From contig OX438741.1 of assembly GCA_949316235.1 (NCBI GenBank), forward strand, positions 23,030,324 through 23,094,323: a DNA stretch of 64,000 nt, given 5' to 3'. A program made the position numbers and the translations under genes. The notes under the pieces were generated by a model. It was given only the letters and a program-made list of their open reading frames with translations, did no database searches and had not been told where the DNA came from. This DNA is from Oegoconia quadripuncta. Its lineage: Eukaryota > Arthropoda > Insecta > Lepidoptera > Autostichidae. Of this stretch, positions 11,329 through 23,943 are shown in pieces (the first letter of the stretch is position 1; every line of letters begins with the position of its first letter).

Positions 11329-11570
11329 CACTCTTGTGTGTACAACAGGCTCTTGGCTCTTTTTTTTTAGTACAATATTCCGCTTTTGTGTCTTTAAATG
11401 AACAAAACAAAGTAAATATCCGTAAGTTCAGTAGTAGCAACAAGGAAGCCTAACTTTTTCAAGGTTTCTCTTGTAAACTTTTTCGGTGATGGTGTTGGTG
11501 GGTATTTACTGTAAATCAAGTTTATTGTACATTTTATAAGGTTCTTCATTTTAGTTTCTACGTAAAGAAG

Positions 11571-11800
11571 TTTTTTTTTATGATTAACTGGATACGCGTT
11601 TTACCACAATCTCACCTGATGGAAAGTGACGATGTGGTCGAAGATGAAGCACGCGATCCAAGTAAATGTCTATTCATTCTGCTTTTGAAGATCCTAAGCT
11701 TGTAGAATTCAGGAAAGACTGACGCCGGAATTGTGAATGAAGAGGCGATCTTCTTAGATGCGAATGAAGATGGAAATGTAGATCTATAAAATGTCATTCT
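11571..11800 (-). mobile_element. Non-LTR retrotransposon 3' end
   Basis: On the minus strand the frame gives FPEFYKLRIFKSRMNRHLLG, then SRASSSTTSS and a stop. This resembles the C-terminus of lepidopteran Jockey-type reverse transcriptases. It is followed by a short 3' UTR and a poly-A run (poly-T at 11571-11579 on the plus strand). Confidence 0.6.
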
Positions 11801-12261
11801 TTAATGAAGGATGAGTTAATGAATTCACAGTATGGAAATGGGATAGGATTCTATTAATAAATTGAAAATTAAGAAAACCCCGCGAAACTAAATAATAATA
11901 TCATCCAGGTATACAAAGCAACTCTGATAAAAATTAAATATCCTTAAACTGGCTAAATCGAGTTTCATCAAACATGGTTAAAAACCTTTCTCATTTCCCC
12001 ATCCCTTTTTTCCCACGCTTGTTGAGAGTCATCAGGATAAAAACTAAACACACGCTATCAAACACATAACACTCATCGTTTTTCGTCAGGGTTTAAAAAG
12101 GTTTATAGGTGTGGTGCGGCGTTACAACATAAGAATGTCAAAGGTCTTGGAATGGTTATCAAATTCTGTTGAAGATAAAGCGCAAAAAATTTTTTGTCAG
12201 CTAAATTTAAGCATGTTATTTCTTTATGGAGAACAATGAAAGAGCTATGGTGTCACTGCAC

Positions 12262-12475
12262 TGCAATAGTCGACTAAGGGGTTTTCCACCAAAATACATC
12301 TATATAGTTTTGCACGTCACCCTGTTACGTGTGCATTTCTGTTTATTTCATAAGGTAACCCGCGGATGTCGTTTCTATCATTAAAATTTAATGTTTGGAA
12401 CACCCAAACACTATTGTTTGGAATATCTCTGACCACCCCATTTGGGATAGTGGTCGAAACGTTATATATGTATGT
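12262..12475. mobile_element. Interspersed repeat, family E copy 3
   Basis: It shares GGGGTTTTCCACCAAAA, TTACGTGTGCATTTCTG and ATATCTCTGACCACCCCATT with the other family E copies. It lies in the same orientation as the copy at 4005. Confidence 0.6.
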
Positions 12476-12709
12476 TTAGTAATTTCTTTAATATATTTGA
12501 TATAAGAATCTGATCTGAATGACGTTACGTATGTAGGTATGTTATTTAAATTTAACTGAAATAAAGGGAAAATATAACAAAAGCCAACCAAGACCTCCAA
12601 ACATCATAAAAATTAAGCCTGCTACCTTAATTGTGTTGCCGGCTGTACCTACAGCTCTAGCTAATGGTCCTAAGAGAATAAAGTTAGCGAAGTCAAGAAG
12701 GTAGTTGGC

Positions 12710-12800
12710 GACATTCTGCTTCAGGCCTCAGAGCAACCCGTTGGAAGCGGCCTGCATCCAGCGACTTCCCGCGACCCTCATCAGATCGTCTGTCCACCTC
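12710..12800 (-). mobile_element. RTE-type LINE C-terminal fragment
   Basis: On the minus strand the sequence reads RWTDDLMRVAGSRWMQAA with one frame slip, a common RTE reverse transcriptase tail. The same motif occurs at 58300-58400. A shorter relative is visible at about 43390-43440. Confidence 0.55.
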
Positions 12801-12913
12801 GCGAGTGGAATCGATAGCTAGCTTGTCGTATAGAGCCGAAACATAGAATAGAATATCTTTATTTGCTTTAATAATAAAAATAAATATAAAAATAAACTGA
12901 AGATATACCAACC

Positions 12914-13073
12914 CCGTATTCTAAATGGTTCGACATCGACAGTCGATATTTGATTCGGTGTCGAAAACTTTCAAATTTCGAATGCGTTTTGGTTCTAGAA
13001 AATGTATTCTTAATTTAAAATTTTCATGAATCGAATATCGATTGTCGAACCATTCAGAATACAGGCCCAGGTG
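12914..13073. mobile_element. MITE with about 45-bp terminal inverted repeats
   Basis: The left end GTATTCTAAATGGTTCGACA matches the reverse complement of the right end (GTATTCTGAATGGTTCGACA), and the similarity continues through TCGATATT(T/C)GATTC. The total length is about 160 bp with no coding capacity. Confidence 0.7.
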
Positions 13074-13353
13074 CTGGTCTCGTTCTTTTTACAGAACTCG
13101 AATATCTGTGACTCCTTTAGCTGAGGTTGTACGCGAATCTTTAGAAGGTTACGAGGACCTAAGAACAAACGTTTCCTTATCTCCAAACTTCTCCAAACGC
13201 TAACGTTTTAACTAGTAGCTGCAATAGCTGTCAGCTGTTCATTATTTATTGACAGCCAATCAACTACGAGAAATGAAACGTTTGTCTTTGTAGAAACGTT
13301 TGACATAAGTCTCCAACAAGTAAATGAATGAACAATTTCAATGAAACAGTTAC

Positions 13354-13422
13354 CTGTTTTACTGCTTATAGGGGTTTGGGTCACGGTATATCCTTCGGGG
13401 CGGGCGGGGACATATCTCGTAA
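13354..13422 (-). CDS. Candidate small coding exon (secreted protein?)
   Basis: On the minus strand a strong polypyrimidine tract and AAAG acceptor precede a 69-bp segment. It ends at ACAG|GTAACT, a plausible donor. Entered with two leading bases, it gives TRYVPARPEGYTVTQTPISS then KT and leaves one base, so it is phase 1 in and phase 1 out. This matches the phase-1 exit of the signal-peptide exon at 24500-24560 on the same strand, although the implied intron would be about 11 kb. No family was recognised. A chance open segment cannot be ruled out. Confidence 0.3.
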
Positions 13423-15682
13423 CTTTAAAAAAAAACAAAGTATATTGAAATAATGAAACATACATGCTAGACACCGTATTTTTTTTAATCTAGGTATGTT
13501 TATCGTGTCGCCTACCAAGTGTCATCGCGTGACAGTGTGCGATATCCGTCACAGAATAATGAGTGTGTGAGATGCGTTGTTTTGTAAGATGATTGTGAGA
13601 TTATGATGTAACGCTACAAGACAATGACACTGCCCGGGTGCTCCCCGTAACGCAAACGTTCTCCTCGGATCTGTAATTGCCGTTGTATTACAATAATAGC
13701 AGCTGAGTCACGGTTACGAAGGTAAAGCATTTAACATTCTTTCATGTAACATACGAGGACATGAAAGCTAATCTTGAATGGCATTGTACTATTCTTCTTT
13801 TCGAATCGAGGCAAGTTTAAAATTATATTGAACAAAACTACTGCTACCAAGCAGTCATAAACTGTATAATCATACTTAGGTAATAGCTTAATATTATATG
13901 CGAAAGTGTGTTTATGTGTTTGTCTTTCTTTCACATAGTTATGGAGCATTAGAATCATTTTTTTTTTTTTTTTTTTTTTAGAAGTTTTTGCACAAATTAA
14001 GGGGTAGGAGAATGACATATTGTTATTGACATAACGGATAGACAAAAGTTCTTGAGCTTGTTCTTACAAATACAATTACAAATAACCTTGAAGTACATAT
14101 TTGCACGCCAAAATGAAATATCTAGGTAGAGAAAATTTGTAAAGGTGGAGACGAGTGAGTACATTAACTTTTACATAATAGGATTTTAACCTCAGGTTTG
14201 GAATAGGTAGTGTCAGTCTAACCTTTCAACTATAAATTTGTCGAGAGCAGTAAAAACTTTTCCAATCCGTTTAAAGACCACTTGAAATCCTGCAATCCGT
14301 TTCAGTTGGAAACGGTTTCCTACGTGCGAGGCAATTTATCAGGCGGGTTTCTGGGTGTCTGTTTGTGTGTCGGGCAGTTGGCAGCGTGCGGAAGGAGATA
14401 TAAGCCGCACACGTCACGATGGTCGTGACCTCACCGGTTCAACGAACGCATGTCGGAGCCGTCACCGTCACACAGAGCGCACACCGCGTTGCGCGTTCGC
14501 TTCGCTGTCTCTGCACCCGCGCTGCGTCGACGACCGCATGCGTGATTCAACTTGTGATAGTCATGATTATGACTAATAACAATAACTAAATGTATGTGGA
14601 AATTATATCAGTTACCAAATCAGAACTAGTTGGTACGTGTTTTGTATAGCTAAAGTTTCCACTTTTTACACAAAAGTGAAAACCATATTAAAGTAGATAG
14701 GTACCGCATTTAAAGCCGTTGACTTAAGTAAATAAAGGATTTGGAGATAATTTGAAATTTAATGAATAAATTACATAGCTTTCAGACTTTATTTAGCTTA
14801 GAGCAAATTACTTTGACGTAGGTACCTACATATCACTCTAACGGTAACGCACAATTATTATGTACACATAACAAAATCTAACATATACTCAGCTTCTCAT
14901 GTCGGATAGCTAAGTAGGTAGATGCTAAACATATTTTACCAAAAGACTACATATAAGATGTTGTAATACCTATTCTAAAATTAGTACTGTTATGTACTTT
15001 CACATTAGCACTGTTACTATATGTAGATACGCGTGACTGTTAGTTAATAAATGAATAAACAAGCGTGACATTGGCTCGTTTATCTAAGTCATTGTCAAAA
15101 TTAAGTAGGCGCATAAATGCCACGGCCGATAGTCTGAACGAAAGTCGGTAATTAAAACATCATGCCTTCCAGACATATAGCTACGGATCTTGAGTAGATC
15201 TACCTATATTTTAAGCAGCAACAAGTTTGCAAAAAGGCATTTCCAAAAAGGTGTAAAAGCCAGCGCCCACTTGTAATTATTATATTTTAGTCGCAGTCAT
15301 TTTCGATAGTTACTTAGGCGCACTGCCATATAACTCCTTAATGAATCCCAGAACGAGTAAACTATCGCCCTATTAAAAATCACAAGTGCGCGATGGCTCT
15401 GAGGATTTATAAATTCATGGCGAAGGAAGCACGGATATATCTTTTTAAAACCTTTGTCATCGGAAACTTGCAAGGTGTCAGGTAACCAAAGATGGCCAGT
15501 AGTGTTCTGTGGATCTGCCACCAATTCGGTCTACGAAATAGAAAGCTAACTTTGCCAGCCGTTTGAGCAACCTTGCACAATCGAGATGGCTGCGAATTTT
15601 AACATGTTTTCCATATAGGTATCCTCTACATCATACGACCTATTTAGGTTAGGTTGGAATAAACAACTAATATTTTGATTAA
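13423..15682. other. Intergenic, with a GC-rich TATA-bearing patch
   Basis: A poly-T run lies at 13958-13979. From about 14340 to 14560 the sequence becomes GC-rich, with a TATA-like GATATAAG at about 14397 and a GTCACGA/TCGTGAC hairpin at 14413-14429, which could be a promoter. A minus-strand frame at 15297-15524 is open but unrecognised. No gene is called. Confidence 0.3.
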
Positions 15683-15878
15683 TTGTTTCGACACGTAAAA
15701 AGAATAGAACCAACCCGTTTCTTCCCGTGGGTGTCGTAAAAGTGACTAAGGGGTTTTCCACCAAAAAACATATACGTAGATGTTTTGCACGTTTTAACAG
15801 CGATGGGGCGGCACACAACGCTTGGGAAATCTCTGACCATCCATGTAGGATAACGGTTGTGACGTTATGTATGTACGT
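15683..15878. mobile_element. Interspersed repeat, family E copy 4
   Basis: It begins near GACACGTAAAAAGAATAGAA, continues through CCCGTTTCTTCCCGTGGGTG and GTGACTAAGGGGTTTTCCAC, and ends at GGTTGTGACGTTATGTATG. It is slightly shortened inside. Confidence 0.6.
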
Positions 15879-18385
15879 AATTTCACTGACCTGGCAAATC
15901 ATCAACAACATCCTCATTCACAATTCATTATTGACTTAAGAGTACAATATAATAGGCACCTACAATGGGGTACAACGTTATTTGTAAATAATTTTGATAT
16001 TAGTTGCAGGAAACTAAACAACATGCCATCTCGCATAAAGAAACTAAGTCAAAGGTTTTCTTACTGAAATAATTATTTCCGTTTAATACCTACTACCTAA
16101 TAATATGGTAGTGATTACTGATTATTTCCTCTTGGCTAAGTAGAACGGACTAGGGACGGATGGATGCGCTCATTTGTCCGTCAACAAGAAGAACAAGCGA
16201 CGGATTCACGGACTTTACGCAATCAAAAACAACAATGGGCATCTTGTAATTACCGTTCCGTTCCAAGGACCCGATCACAGAAATTAGAAAGCCCCTTAGT
16301 TAACATTAATTAGCATACAATTGATATGTTATGGATTAAAACTGACGATCGTAAATGGACATTCAGTCATTTCTGTTTAAAAAGACCATTATTCATGTCT
16401 GCGATAAAAAAAGGCAAAATATTCAAGACATTAGTATACATACGGATTATTTGAAAAAGGCGCTTTGTTCTTTAACTTGTAAAATTAAACAAACCCTTGT
16501 TGAGTCAGTTCATTCTATCGAATTATTAGATAACCAACATGAACATTAGTGTCGGTTGAAAGGTTGCTTCAGAAAAATATCTCTTGTCGGATCCGCGGAC
16601 AGCGATCATTGTTCTTCATGATATAGGTAGGTACATAGATAAGTGTATAAATGGAGGGTTTTCTATCTCGCTTTTACCGAATACATTCATGACACGAGAG
16701 TGGTTGAAAACGGACTCGAAGTTGGTTTTTCGGGCGATCTCGACACCGTAGTTTCCAGGTAACTGGGACAGGGCACGCATAAATCTACAGCAAGGTCAAA
16801 CTAACCAAATGCTCAATTACTCGGCTACTGGGTAATATAGGTAGCTACTTGGAATTTCTGCATGCGATGCGGACTGGCTTCCAACAACAATGCTAACAAA
16901 AATAACAAATGTATTGCACATTTTTGTTACAAATATTTGGCATGTATTCCATACTTTTGCCAAGATCCTAATCAATGAATAACATTTGATTTATTTCACT
17001 AAAATCCACACGATTTATCTACCTATTCAATGATTTCTATCATTTCGATCATCGTTGAGTCTTTGAGCTCTGGATAATAAGAAAATGTTAGGAAACCTAC
17101 AATCAAACAATAAAAATTAAAAATATCGTCACGCGGATTTTACAACTTCCTTGCGGAGAACTGTTAACATAGGGTAAAAGACAGAAAGGCAGTCAAAGTC
17201 GTTTTGTCCCAAGAGCAAGTAAGGAGCGGTTACCTACCCATCCAAATTTTTACTTACACTGAAAAAACAATTTTACCGAACTAATTTGGTGAAGAGTGAC
17301 ATTGTTAATGAAACTTTGCATACAATTAATAAACCGACACTTACACATAACTTGGCACAAACAAATAAAATTGTAACGTATCCCTAACAGCTCGGATGTC
17401 ACTTTTGTTACAATCTTCTCAACATTTCTTTCAGTGTACATAGTTGTATGTATAACCTTGGGCTGGCAACAACGTATCCACCACACTGGTATCGCTTATC
17501 GTAACTCCCATCACAACAAAATTAAGGTCAACATTACTATAGTGAATGACACTTTGCGCTTATTTACAATCCACTAGTAAGTAGTATGCTAGTAACAGGT
17601 CAATTATATTAAACCCCCTATTATTAGTACGCAGATGGAAGCGCAACCCAAAGGATGCAAATAATTCAAAGTGGGTATTTCCTCTAGTTCGTTTAGATCT
17701 ATCTGTAGGTGGTTGGTATAACTGCGTGTGTATGTGCAGTTATTGTTGGATGGAACAATGTTGCAATTAGATCGCTGTCATAGATTTTATTACGTAGGTG
17801 TCAATTACGATTTTCGTAGTTTATAGTCTGTCTTTTGACAATAAACGTGTTAAAATATAAGGTGCTGACAATTATGTTGTTCCTGCAACTATTTATGTAA
17901 GCTGATAACACGTCTCTCTCTCATCTCAACACTCATTTCTTCTATTGCAGAAGTAGATTATATTTAGAAATAATTTCAAAACGCGTCATAAGAAATTAGA
18001 TACGCATGTTATGTAAATCAATATCATAGAGATCAAAGTCATCATAAAAATAAAAACAGTTAATCGAAACAAATACGACATTGATTGTATACCTACTTAC
18101 TGGGTGTTATGTGTATTTACGTTAATTTTTAACTCCACATGCCTGGATCTCCTCCATTAAATTACAACCTATTTTTGTCGCTTTGTAGCGCCAAAATGGC
18201 TAACCCGATTTGAAAACGGTTTTTTATTTTCGAAAGCTTGTATTTGCGAGATGGTTCTTAACCATGTTTGATGGAAATCGGTTTAACCGTTTCGAAGATA
18301 TTTAGCTTTTAACACAGTTGACATTATGGTTTACCTTGGGCCTTTTCTAGATTTTTACTTAAGTTGACATTATCATATTGTGTAT
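15879..18385. other. Intergenic spacer
   Basis: No gene was recognised. At about 18180-18340 there is a repeat containing GGAAATCGGTTTAACCGTTT and TTTCGAAGATATTTAGC. A diverged inverted copy occurs at about 49240-49390, so this part is an old interspersed repeat. Confidence 0.35.
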
Positions 18386-18655
18386 ACATACATACGTAAC
18401 GTCATGACCCTTATCCCAAATGGGGTGGCCAGGTATAGCCCAAACATGAGCCTTTGAGTGAACCACACTAAAATTTTCATGCTTGAAACAAAATCAACGA
18501 TTCGTCTTTCGAAGCACCTATACAGAAATGCACACGTGACGAGGGTGAGCCCATCGCCGTTGAAACGTGCAGATCTAAAAATTTTTTTTGGTGTAAAGTC
18601 CCATAGTCGCCTTTTTCGACACCTACGGGAAGAGATGAATTGGTTCTATTCTTTT
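18386..18655. mobile_element. Interspersed repeat, family E copy 5
   Basis: Same orientation as the copy at 3162: TTATCCCAAATGGGGTGGCC, GCACACGTGACGAGGGTGAG, CCCATCGCCGTTGAAACGTG and an end in ACGGGAAGAGATGAATTGG. It lies about 65 bp before the hAT-like insertion. Confidence 0.65.
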
Positions 18656-18719
18656 ATGTATCGAAACCACACAGCACTGTTGTGTACCTATATCAATATC
18701 AAAAAAATAGTATTGAGTG

Positions 18720-19622
18720 CAGGGTGCGCGGATATATATCAATGGATATATATTATGATATATATTATGATATATATCACGATATATATCAATGGATTTT
18801 TTCATAAAAATCATTGATATATATCCATTTTTAAATTTTTTTAAGACAAGGCTGAATGGGATAGATTCCTTTGTTAATTTAAATTACAAATTACCTTAAA
18901 TTACAAAAAAACTAAATAATCTGTCAAACTAAAGCGAAATGTAGTGTTATTTTTGCGACGGTTTTGTGAGATTTTACGAAAAGGTATGTAAAAACTATTG
19001 CATTTTTAAGCTTGATATAGTGAATTGTTAGTAATTGTATGTATGATATATGAAATCGACGATTTTGGATATTTGACTCAGAGGAAATTTTATAGTTACT
19101 AAATTAATAGTTACTAAATAATTTATAAACGAGCTGTGATTATTAAGGATGTTTTGTTATTTTTTTTTATGAGAAGATTAAGTTGTAAGTATTTGTTTCA
19201 GATTATTTAGGAATAATTACCTAATTAAGAAGAAGACTAATAGCCCAACACAGACTTGATTTTTTATCTTCCGCTTGCCAGTTAGGTAAGGAATCACAAT
19301 TTTGTAATAGTATAAATACGAATTAGTAAACCAATCCAAATATTGTGATTATAATAAATAATTTAGAGTCAATTACTTGTTTTTATTAAAATATTCCTTA
19401 ATTTACCAGCTAACATACATAACGTCTTCTATAAAAGAAATGACTAATTTGTGATCAGTATTAAAATAAAACATATTATAGCGATAAGAGACTATGCTTT
19501 CTTTATATCTGCACACAAATTAAAAAATAATAATTTGGATATATATCGGATATATATCGGATATATATCAAAAATCCGATTTTTTGATTTTTATTATAAA
19601 AATCGGATTTTTTCGCACCCTG
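18720..19622. mobile_element. Non-autonomous hAT-like element (903 bp)
   Basis: The termini are CAGGGTGCG and CGCACCCTG, directly flanked by an 8-bp duplication, ATTGAGTG, at 18712-18719 and 19623-19630. An 8-bp target duplication with CAGGG-type ends is the hallmark of the hAT superfamily. The interior has no transposase frame. Both subterminal regions are packed with GATATATATC-type palindromes (four or more on the left, three on the right, plus ATCCGATTTTT repeats), which may be transposase-binding repeats. It is inferred to have been mobilised in trans. Confidence 0.85.
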
Positions 19623-19630
19623 ATTGAGTG

Positions 19631-20229
19631 TAAGCTTCGATCTCAATCGTGAGATCGCTTTATTAATACAAGTCGGCGTATCTACCTATAGGTACCTATG
19701 ACGGAAAGCAAGTATTCAAATGCATACTAAAGCTGACCAGTAACTTTAAGGCGTCATGACCGTGGTTTAGTTCTTGTCATGATTCACAATTTCGGAACTG
19801 GTTTTTCGCCCGGCGAGTATTACTAGTGGAAGATTGACATCGTATTTCTTTTCTCTGGTGTGGTGTGGGAGACGGCGAAAGTGGAACAAGATATAAGTTA
19901 TGATTAAAAGTTAGTAGTAAAATCATAAGGTAGACTAAAGTTTCCATTAGGTACCCTGTTTCTATATTAGGTCTCGAGCTACCAATATATCGACATATCG
20001 CCGATCGCCTGTAGATAATGAACAACGGACACGCATCAAGTTGAATTCCGTAAGATGTCCCTAAATATACACAAAGGCACATATAATAGGTACCTTAATT
20101 CGTCCTTTAAAGTGGAGCTGGAGATTAAGCTTTACGACAGCCATTAGAGTTAATGTTGAAAATTTCGAATTATCAAGTGATGCCACTTCACTGTTAATGG
20201 AACAAAGTGAATGTAAAATTTCTATGAAT
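19631..20229. other. Intergenic, nothing recognised
   Basis: AT-rich spacer. The minus-strand frame at 19777-20082 has no recognisable domain. Confidence 0.35.
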
Positions 20230-20600
20230 CAAACTCAAAAATATATTTATTTCGTAGGATAAAATTTGTCACTTGAAAACGTCACATTTTTTATCTTAAT
20301 ATTAAAGGTTTTTGACATTATTGCTAATTCAAAAAATTGATTCCCCAGAGAAGACCAAGCAAGAAACTCAAGGGTTGCTCTTTTAAATAAGTCTGGGTTA
20401 CAATTATATGGTATTGTATAATTAGACTGAATATCGCCGAGCGGTCTATGTCCATGCTTGCTTATCATCCAGATAGTCTGAAATTTTATAGTAGCCTTTG
20501 GTAAATAATGTCTGTTATATGATGGTTATGAATTTATTTAAAGGTAAATTTTGAATGTCGACAGGATCCTTATTATAAAAGCGTATGTACATTGCCCCTT
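20230..20600 (-). mobile_element. LINE 3' fragment (Jockey/CR1-like), copy 2
   Basis: The minus strand encodes KDPVDIQNLPLNKF, an internal stop, then YYKISDYLDDKQAW. A 3' UTR with AGAGCAACCCTTGAGTTTCT follows. It is homologous to 8335-8620. A short piece of the same 3' UTR occurs at 40745-40870. Confidence 0.6.
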
Positions 20601-21189
20601 AATAATGGAGACGATGGATGTATTGCCCAGTGTGATACCACTATATTGTTTTATTAAACAAAATGGTATACCACAGTATATGATTATTATGATTATTGTC
20701 TGCTTAGTTTCGTAAATGACGAGCGAAATATTGATCATTAAAATATCATGTAGTGTGGTGGAAAGCCAGCTGCTTTAACTTATGTTTCGTGATTTCCTTC
20801 TCGTTTGTATCTTTCCTTAAGTGTTTCTTCCTCAATCACCATATCTCTGCTCTAATACACTATGCCCATAGGTGGGGGGCCTGGTGACCTGTAATTCTGG
20901 TTCTTCCTTTTCAGGCACCAGTCTTCCCACAAATGTGTTCTATGTATTACCTAGTCCTAAAATCACTTTATAAAGGGTCATTTGTGGTGAGAAAATAAAC
21001 AATTTTTATTTATTTATGTTCTACTATACCTATCAATTATTTGTTATTTTGTTTGTTAGTTGTTTCTATAGAGCATCCTGTAGTGCCTGTAGTGGTTGGC
21101 TAATTATCGATTTTAGGTTTCTGTGCACTTTAACAACATTCTGATCCAACTATCTTGCAGTGTATTGTTTTAAGAGGTACAATAGTATT
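20601..21189. other. Intergenic, nothing firmly recognised
   Basis: It holds a stretch resembling a retroelement 3' UTR that ends in AATAAACAATTTTTATTTATTT at about 20994-21015. No reading frame of note. Confidence 0.3.
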
Positions 21190-21480
21190 TGTAATTATAA
21201 ATAAATAAATAATAAATAAATATCCTTAGACATACACACAGCGCCGTCTAGTTCCACAGTAAGCAACTATAGGCTTGTGTTGTGGATACCAGATGGTTGA
21301 TATACTACATAAATACATTTTTATTTTGTAAATAAATACTTATTATAAATGAAAACATCCATAACTCGGGTACACATGTCCGTATTCATCACACAAACAT
21401 TATGCCCCTAGCGGGATTCGAACCCGCAACCTTTTGGTATAGTGGTCAGAGTTGCTAACCACTACACCAAACAGGTCGTC
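21190..21480 (-). mobile_element. tRNA-derived SINE (family B), full copy
   Basis: The tRNA-like head is at the right end: GTTTGGTGTAGTGGTTAG (A box), and GGTTGCGGGTTCGAATCCCG (B box) when read on the minus strand. The body carries TACCAGATGGTTGATATACT and GCGCCGTCTAGTTCCAC and ends in a TAAATAAATA tail. It is a well-preserved family member. Confidence 0.85.
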
Positions 21481-23245
21481 AAATTTGAACATAAAGCATC
21501 TCTTCCTAATTCAGAATCCGAATGTTTAGTATCTACTATGCATGATATAAATTTAAAGATTTTCAATCAATTAAATTTAATAATAACAATAATTGTACTT
21601 ATAGAAATGTAATTTGCGGAAATTAATTTGTATGAATTCGATAGATATAAGTAAAATTTTTTAATTTGAAATAATAACAATTTAATATGTAAAAATAATA
21701 ATTTAATGTGAAAATAATAATAATAAAAATAAGCAAAAGTAATTGTGCATGCCAATATGTAAAAATGTGTAACTCTGCCAGAAATAAAGGCTATCTTTAT
21801 CTTTATCTTTATCTTATGCATGATATGATACACTATAATATGATAAAATTATAAATACTTTAAAGACGATAATATGAAGAATTTTTATAATAATAAAAGT
21901 AATTAAGTCAAACTGACGTCACACTAAAAACCTCAGGAATACTACTGGTTTTTGAGTTTTTACATAAAATGCAACTTTCAAGGTGATTAACTGATGATAA
22001 TTTAAAGTTACAATTTGAATATTTCTATTATACTGACCCTATTTTAAGTTAGTTCTTATTGAGACTTGATTTTGGTATATAAATGAAAAATTTGAGGTAA
22101 ATAAATGCAATGTTTGATGTTTGATGTGTGTAATTACGAGAACAATACGACATATGATTAAAAATCAGTTACTTCATAAAAAGTGTCCCTACAGCATAAT
22201 GTGAATCATTTCCTACACAATCAAAATTATATGGTGACATATGATGATATTACCCGCTCTGTAAAGTACATTGGTAATCAACAGAACTGCACTTCTTCAA
22301 ACTGATTTGGATGAAAATTGGTACAGTGATGAACTATGTCTGAGAATAACAATTGTGGAAAAACTGGATACTATGACCATCCTGAAATTTCAAATAAATC
22401 CTGAAAAACAATAAACTGGTTCTGTATATATGTACATAGCTAGTTGTTTATGTATCAAAAGAATATGACACCATTTTTAGTTCGATTAATTATATGAATT
22501 AGAATCAATTTATTGTGACACCCAAATGCAGTGTGGACTACTTGGGAGCAAATTAATGACATACCAGGCAACAAATATGGTAACAATTAGAAATCTATGT
22601 TCCCAAAATTGCCTGCCAGTATTAAGTACAGAATACAGGGGTACAGAATATATTTAGGTAACCTACTCCAAGCAATTTTCCGAAAATAACTAATATATCA
22701 ATTACATGCAAGCAGCAGTGCCTTTTATACTTCATTGTGAACAAAAAAAAAACGATAAGGTAATTATTGTACTCTTTTCAGTATTGTGCTTTGTAAAATG
22801 TATATTCTCCTTTTGTGCAATAAAGTGTATTTGTATTGTATTATGGTTAAAAATGATGAAGCATTAAAGAGTGTCAAGACATAAACGGTACTGGTTGTGT
22901 TCCGTAGTTATACAGGCTTACAAACTTATAATATCATTTTATTTAAGTCTAAATAAAATGGAAAATATCTTATTAGGTTATATTTGAGTATTTTAGAGAA
23001 TAAAAACTATGATAATAGACCCAGGAGAATGGGCATAAAACTACCTAAGAAATAGATATTGTGAATCTGTTGTAACAGAATGTTCACTAGTTTGGATTGA
23101 CAAAAAAGTAGGAGGAGAATTGAATGGGTTCATATGATATTGTTATGTTGTATGATTGTAGACATCAAACGTCCTTTTGAACAGAGGTCTCCCCCATAGA
23201 CTGCCAGAGCCATAAATAGATATTAATATTTGAAGTGCACTGCAG
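21481..23245. other. Intergenic, AT-rich spacer
   Basis: A CTTTAT tandem run lies at about 21792-21813. A possible retroelement 3' end (TTTTGTGCAATAAAGTG) lies near 22811. A fragment of the GACGTCCACTGCTGAAC-type repeat lies at about 23162. No exon was recognised. Confidence 0.35.
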
Positions 23246-23650
23246 GAGCGTCGGTGGTTCAGTGGTTAAGATGCGATCTCCCAATTTGGGAGGTCCGGGT
23301 TCGATTCCCAGCAAGGCCAGGTACCAATTACTTTTTAAATTTAATTTAATTACTTATGTGCATTTATCCAACTGCTCTTAAACAATGAATTTGAACAGGC
23401 ATGCCTGAGAAATAAAACTTCTAAGGGATGTGAAGTCCCCAACCCTCATTGGGCCAGTGTTTTTTTTTTTTTTTTATATGAGATGGCGGCAAACGAGCAT
23501 GCGGGTTACCTGATGGAAAGCAATCACCGCCGCCCATGGACACCCACCCGCAACACCAACTACTGTGGTGGACTATGGCCCATACTCCCTCATTATACGA
23601 AGGAAGGCCTATATCCCTGCAATGGGATGTTTATGGGCTGAGATGATGAA
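23246..23650 (+). mobile_element. tRNA-derived SINE (family C) with nested LINE 3' end
   Basis: The head reads GGTGGTTCAGTGGTTAAGAT (A box) and GGTCCGGGTTCGATTCCCAG (B box). The middle contains TTATGTGCATTTATCCAACT. It is interrupted at 23460-23572 by an opposite-strand LINE 3' fragment with poly-T. The SINE resumes at GTGGTGGACTATGGCCCATA and ends AATGGGATGTTTATGGGCTG followed by AGATGATGA. Confidence 0.8.
23460..23572 (-). mobile_element. LINE 3'-end insertion nested in SINE-C
   Basis: Poly-T is followed by GAGATGGCGGCAAACGAGCA and CACCGCCGCCCATGGACACC. It is the same element type as 1023-1135 and 55450-55588. It splits the SINE-C copy, so it inserted after it. Confidence 0.65.
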
Positions 23651-23796
23651 ACCAAACAACTAACTTCAATACTCTATGTATATCTGGGTCAAGAGAATTA
23701 AAAATAATTAATTAATTTCAACCACCATTATATGATAATAACATTTAAAATAAACAAAAATTATCAACATTGATTTACAAAATTGTCACAGATATA

Positions 23797-23943
23797 ATGG
23801 TGTCAATTCAGATGTACACCAACTAAACTAATTTAAAGCCAGTTTTGGAGTGGTGCTGTCGCATCATACTGTTCCAGGGAGAAAGAGACAGTACTACTTT
23901 AAAACTGGTTTTAGTTTAGTTTAGTTGGTGTACATCCATCTCA
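23797..23943. mobile_element. MITE (TGGTGTCGATTCGG family), copy 1
   Basis: The inverted ends contain ATGTACACCAACTAAACTAA on the left and its complement on the right. The middle contains GTACTACTTTAAAACTGG. It is about 147 bp; related copies lie at 29252, 45458 and 56890. Confidence 0.75.

Noticed and set aside
14355..14576. 73-codon plus-strand frame in a GC-rich patch
   Set aside because: Arginine/serine-rich composition with no domain or splice context. Better explained as a GC-rich promoter-like patch.
15297..15524. 75-codon minus-strand frame (contains NPQSHRALVIFNRAIVYSFW)
   Set aside because: Looks coding-like in more than one frame with shifts, no recognisable family, and lies among repeats. 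Probably a transposon remnant.
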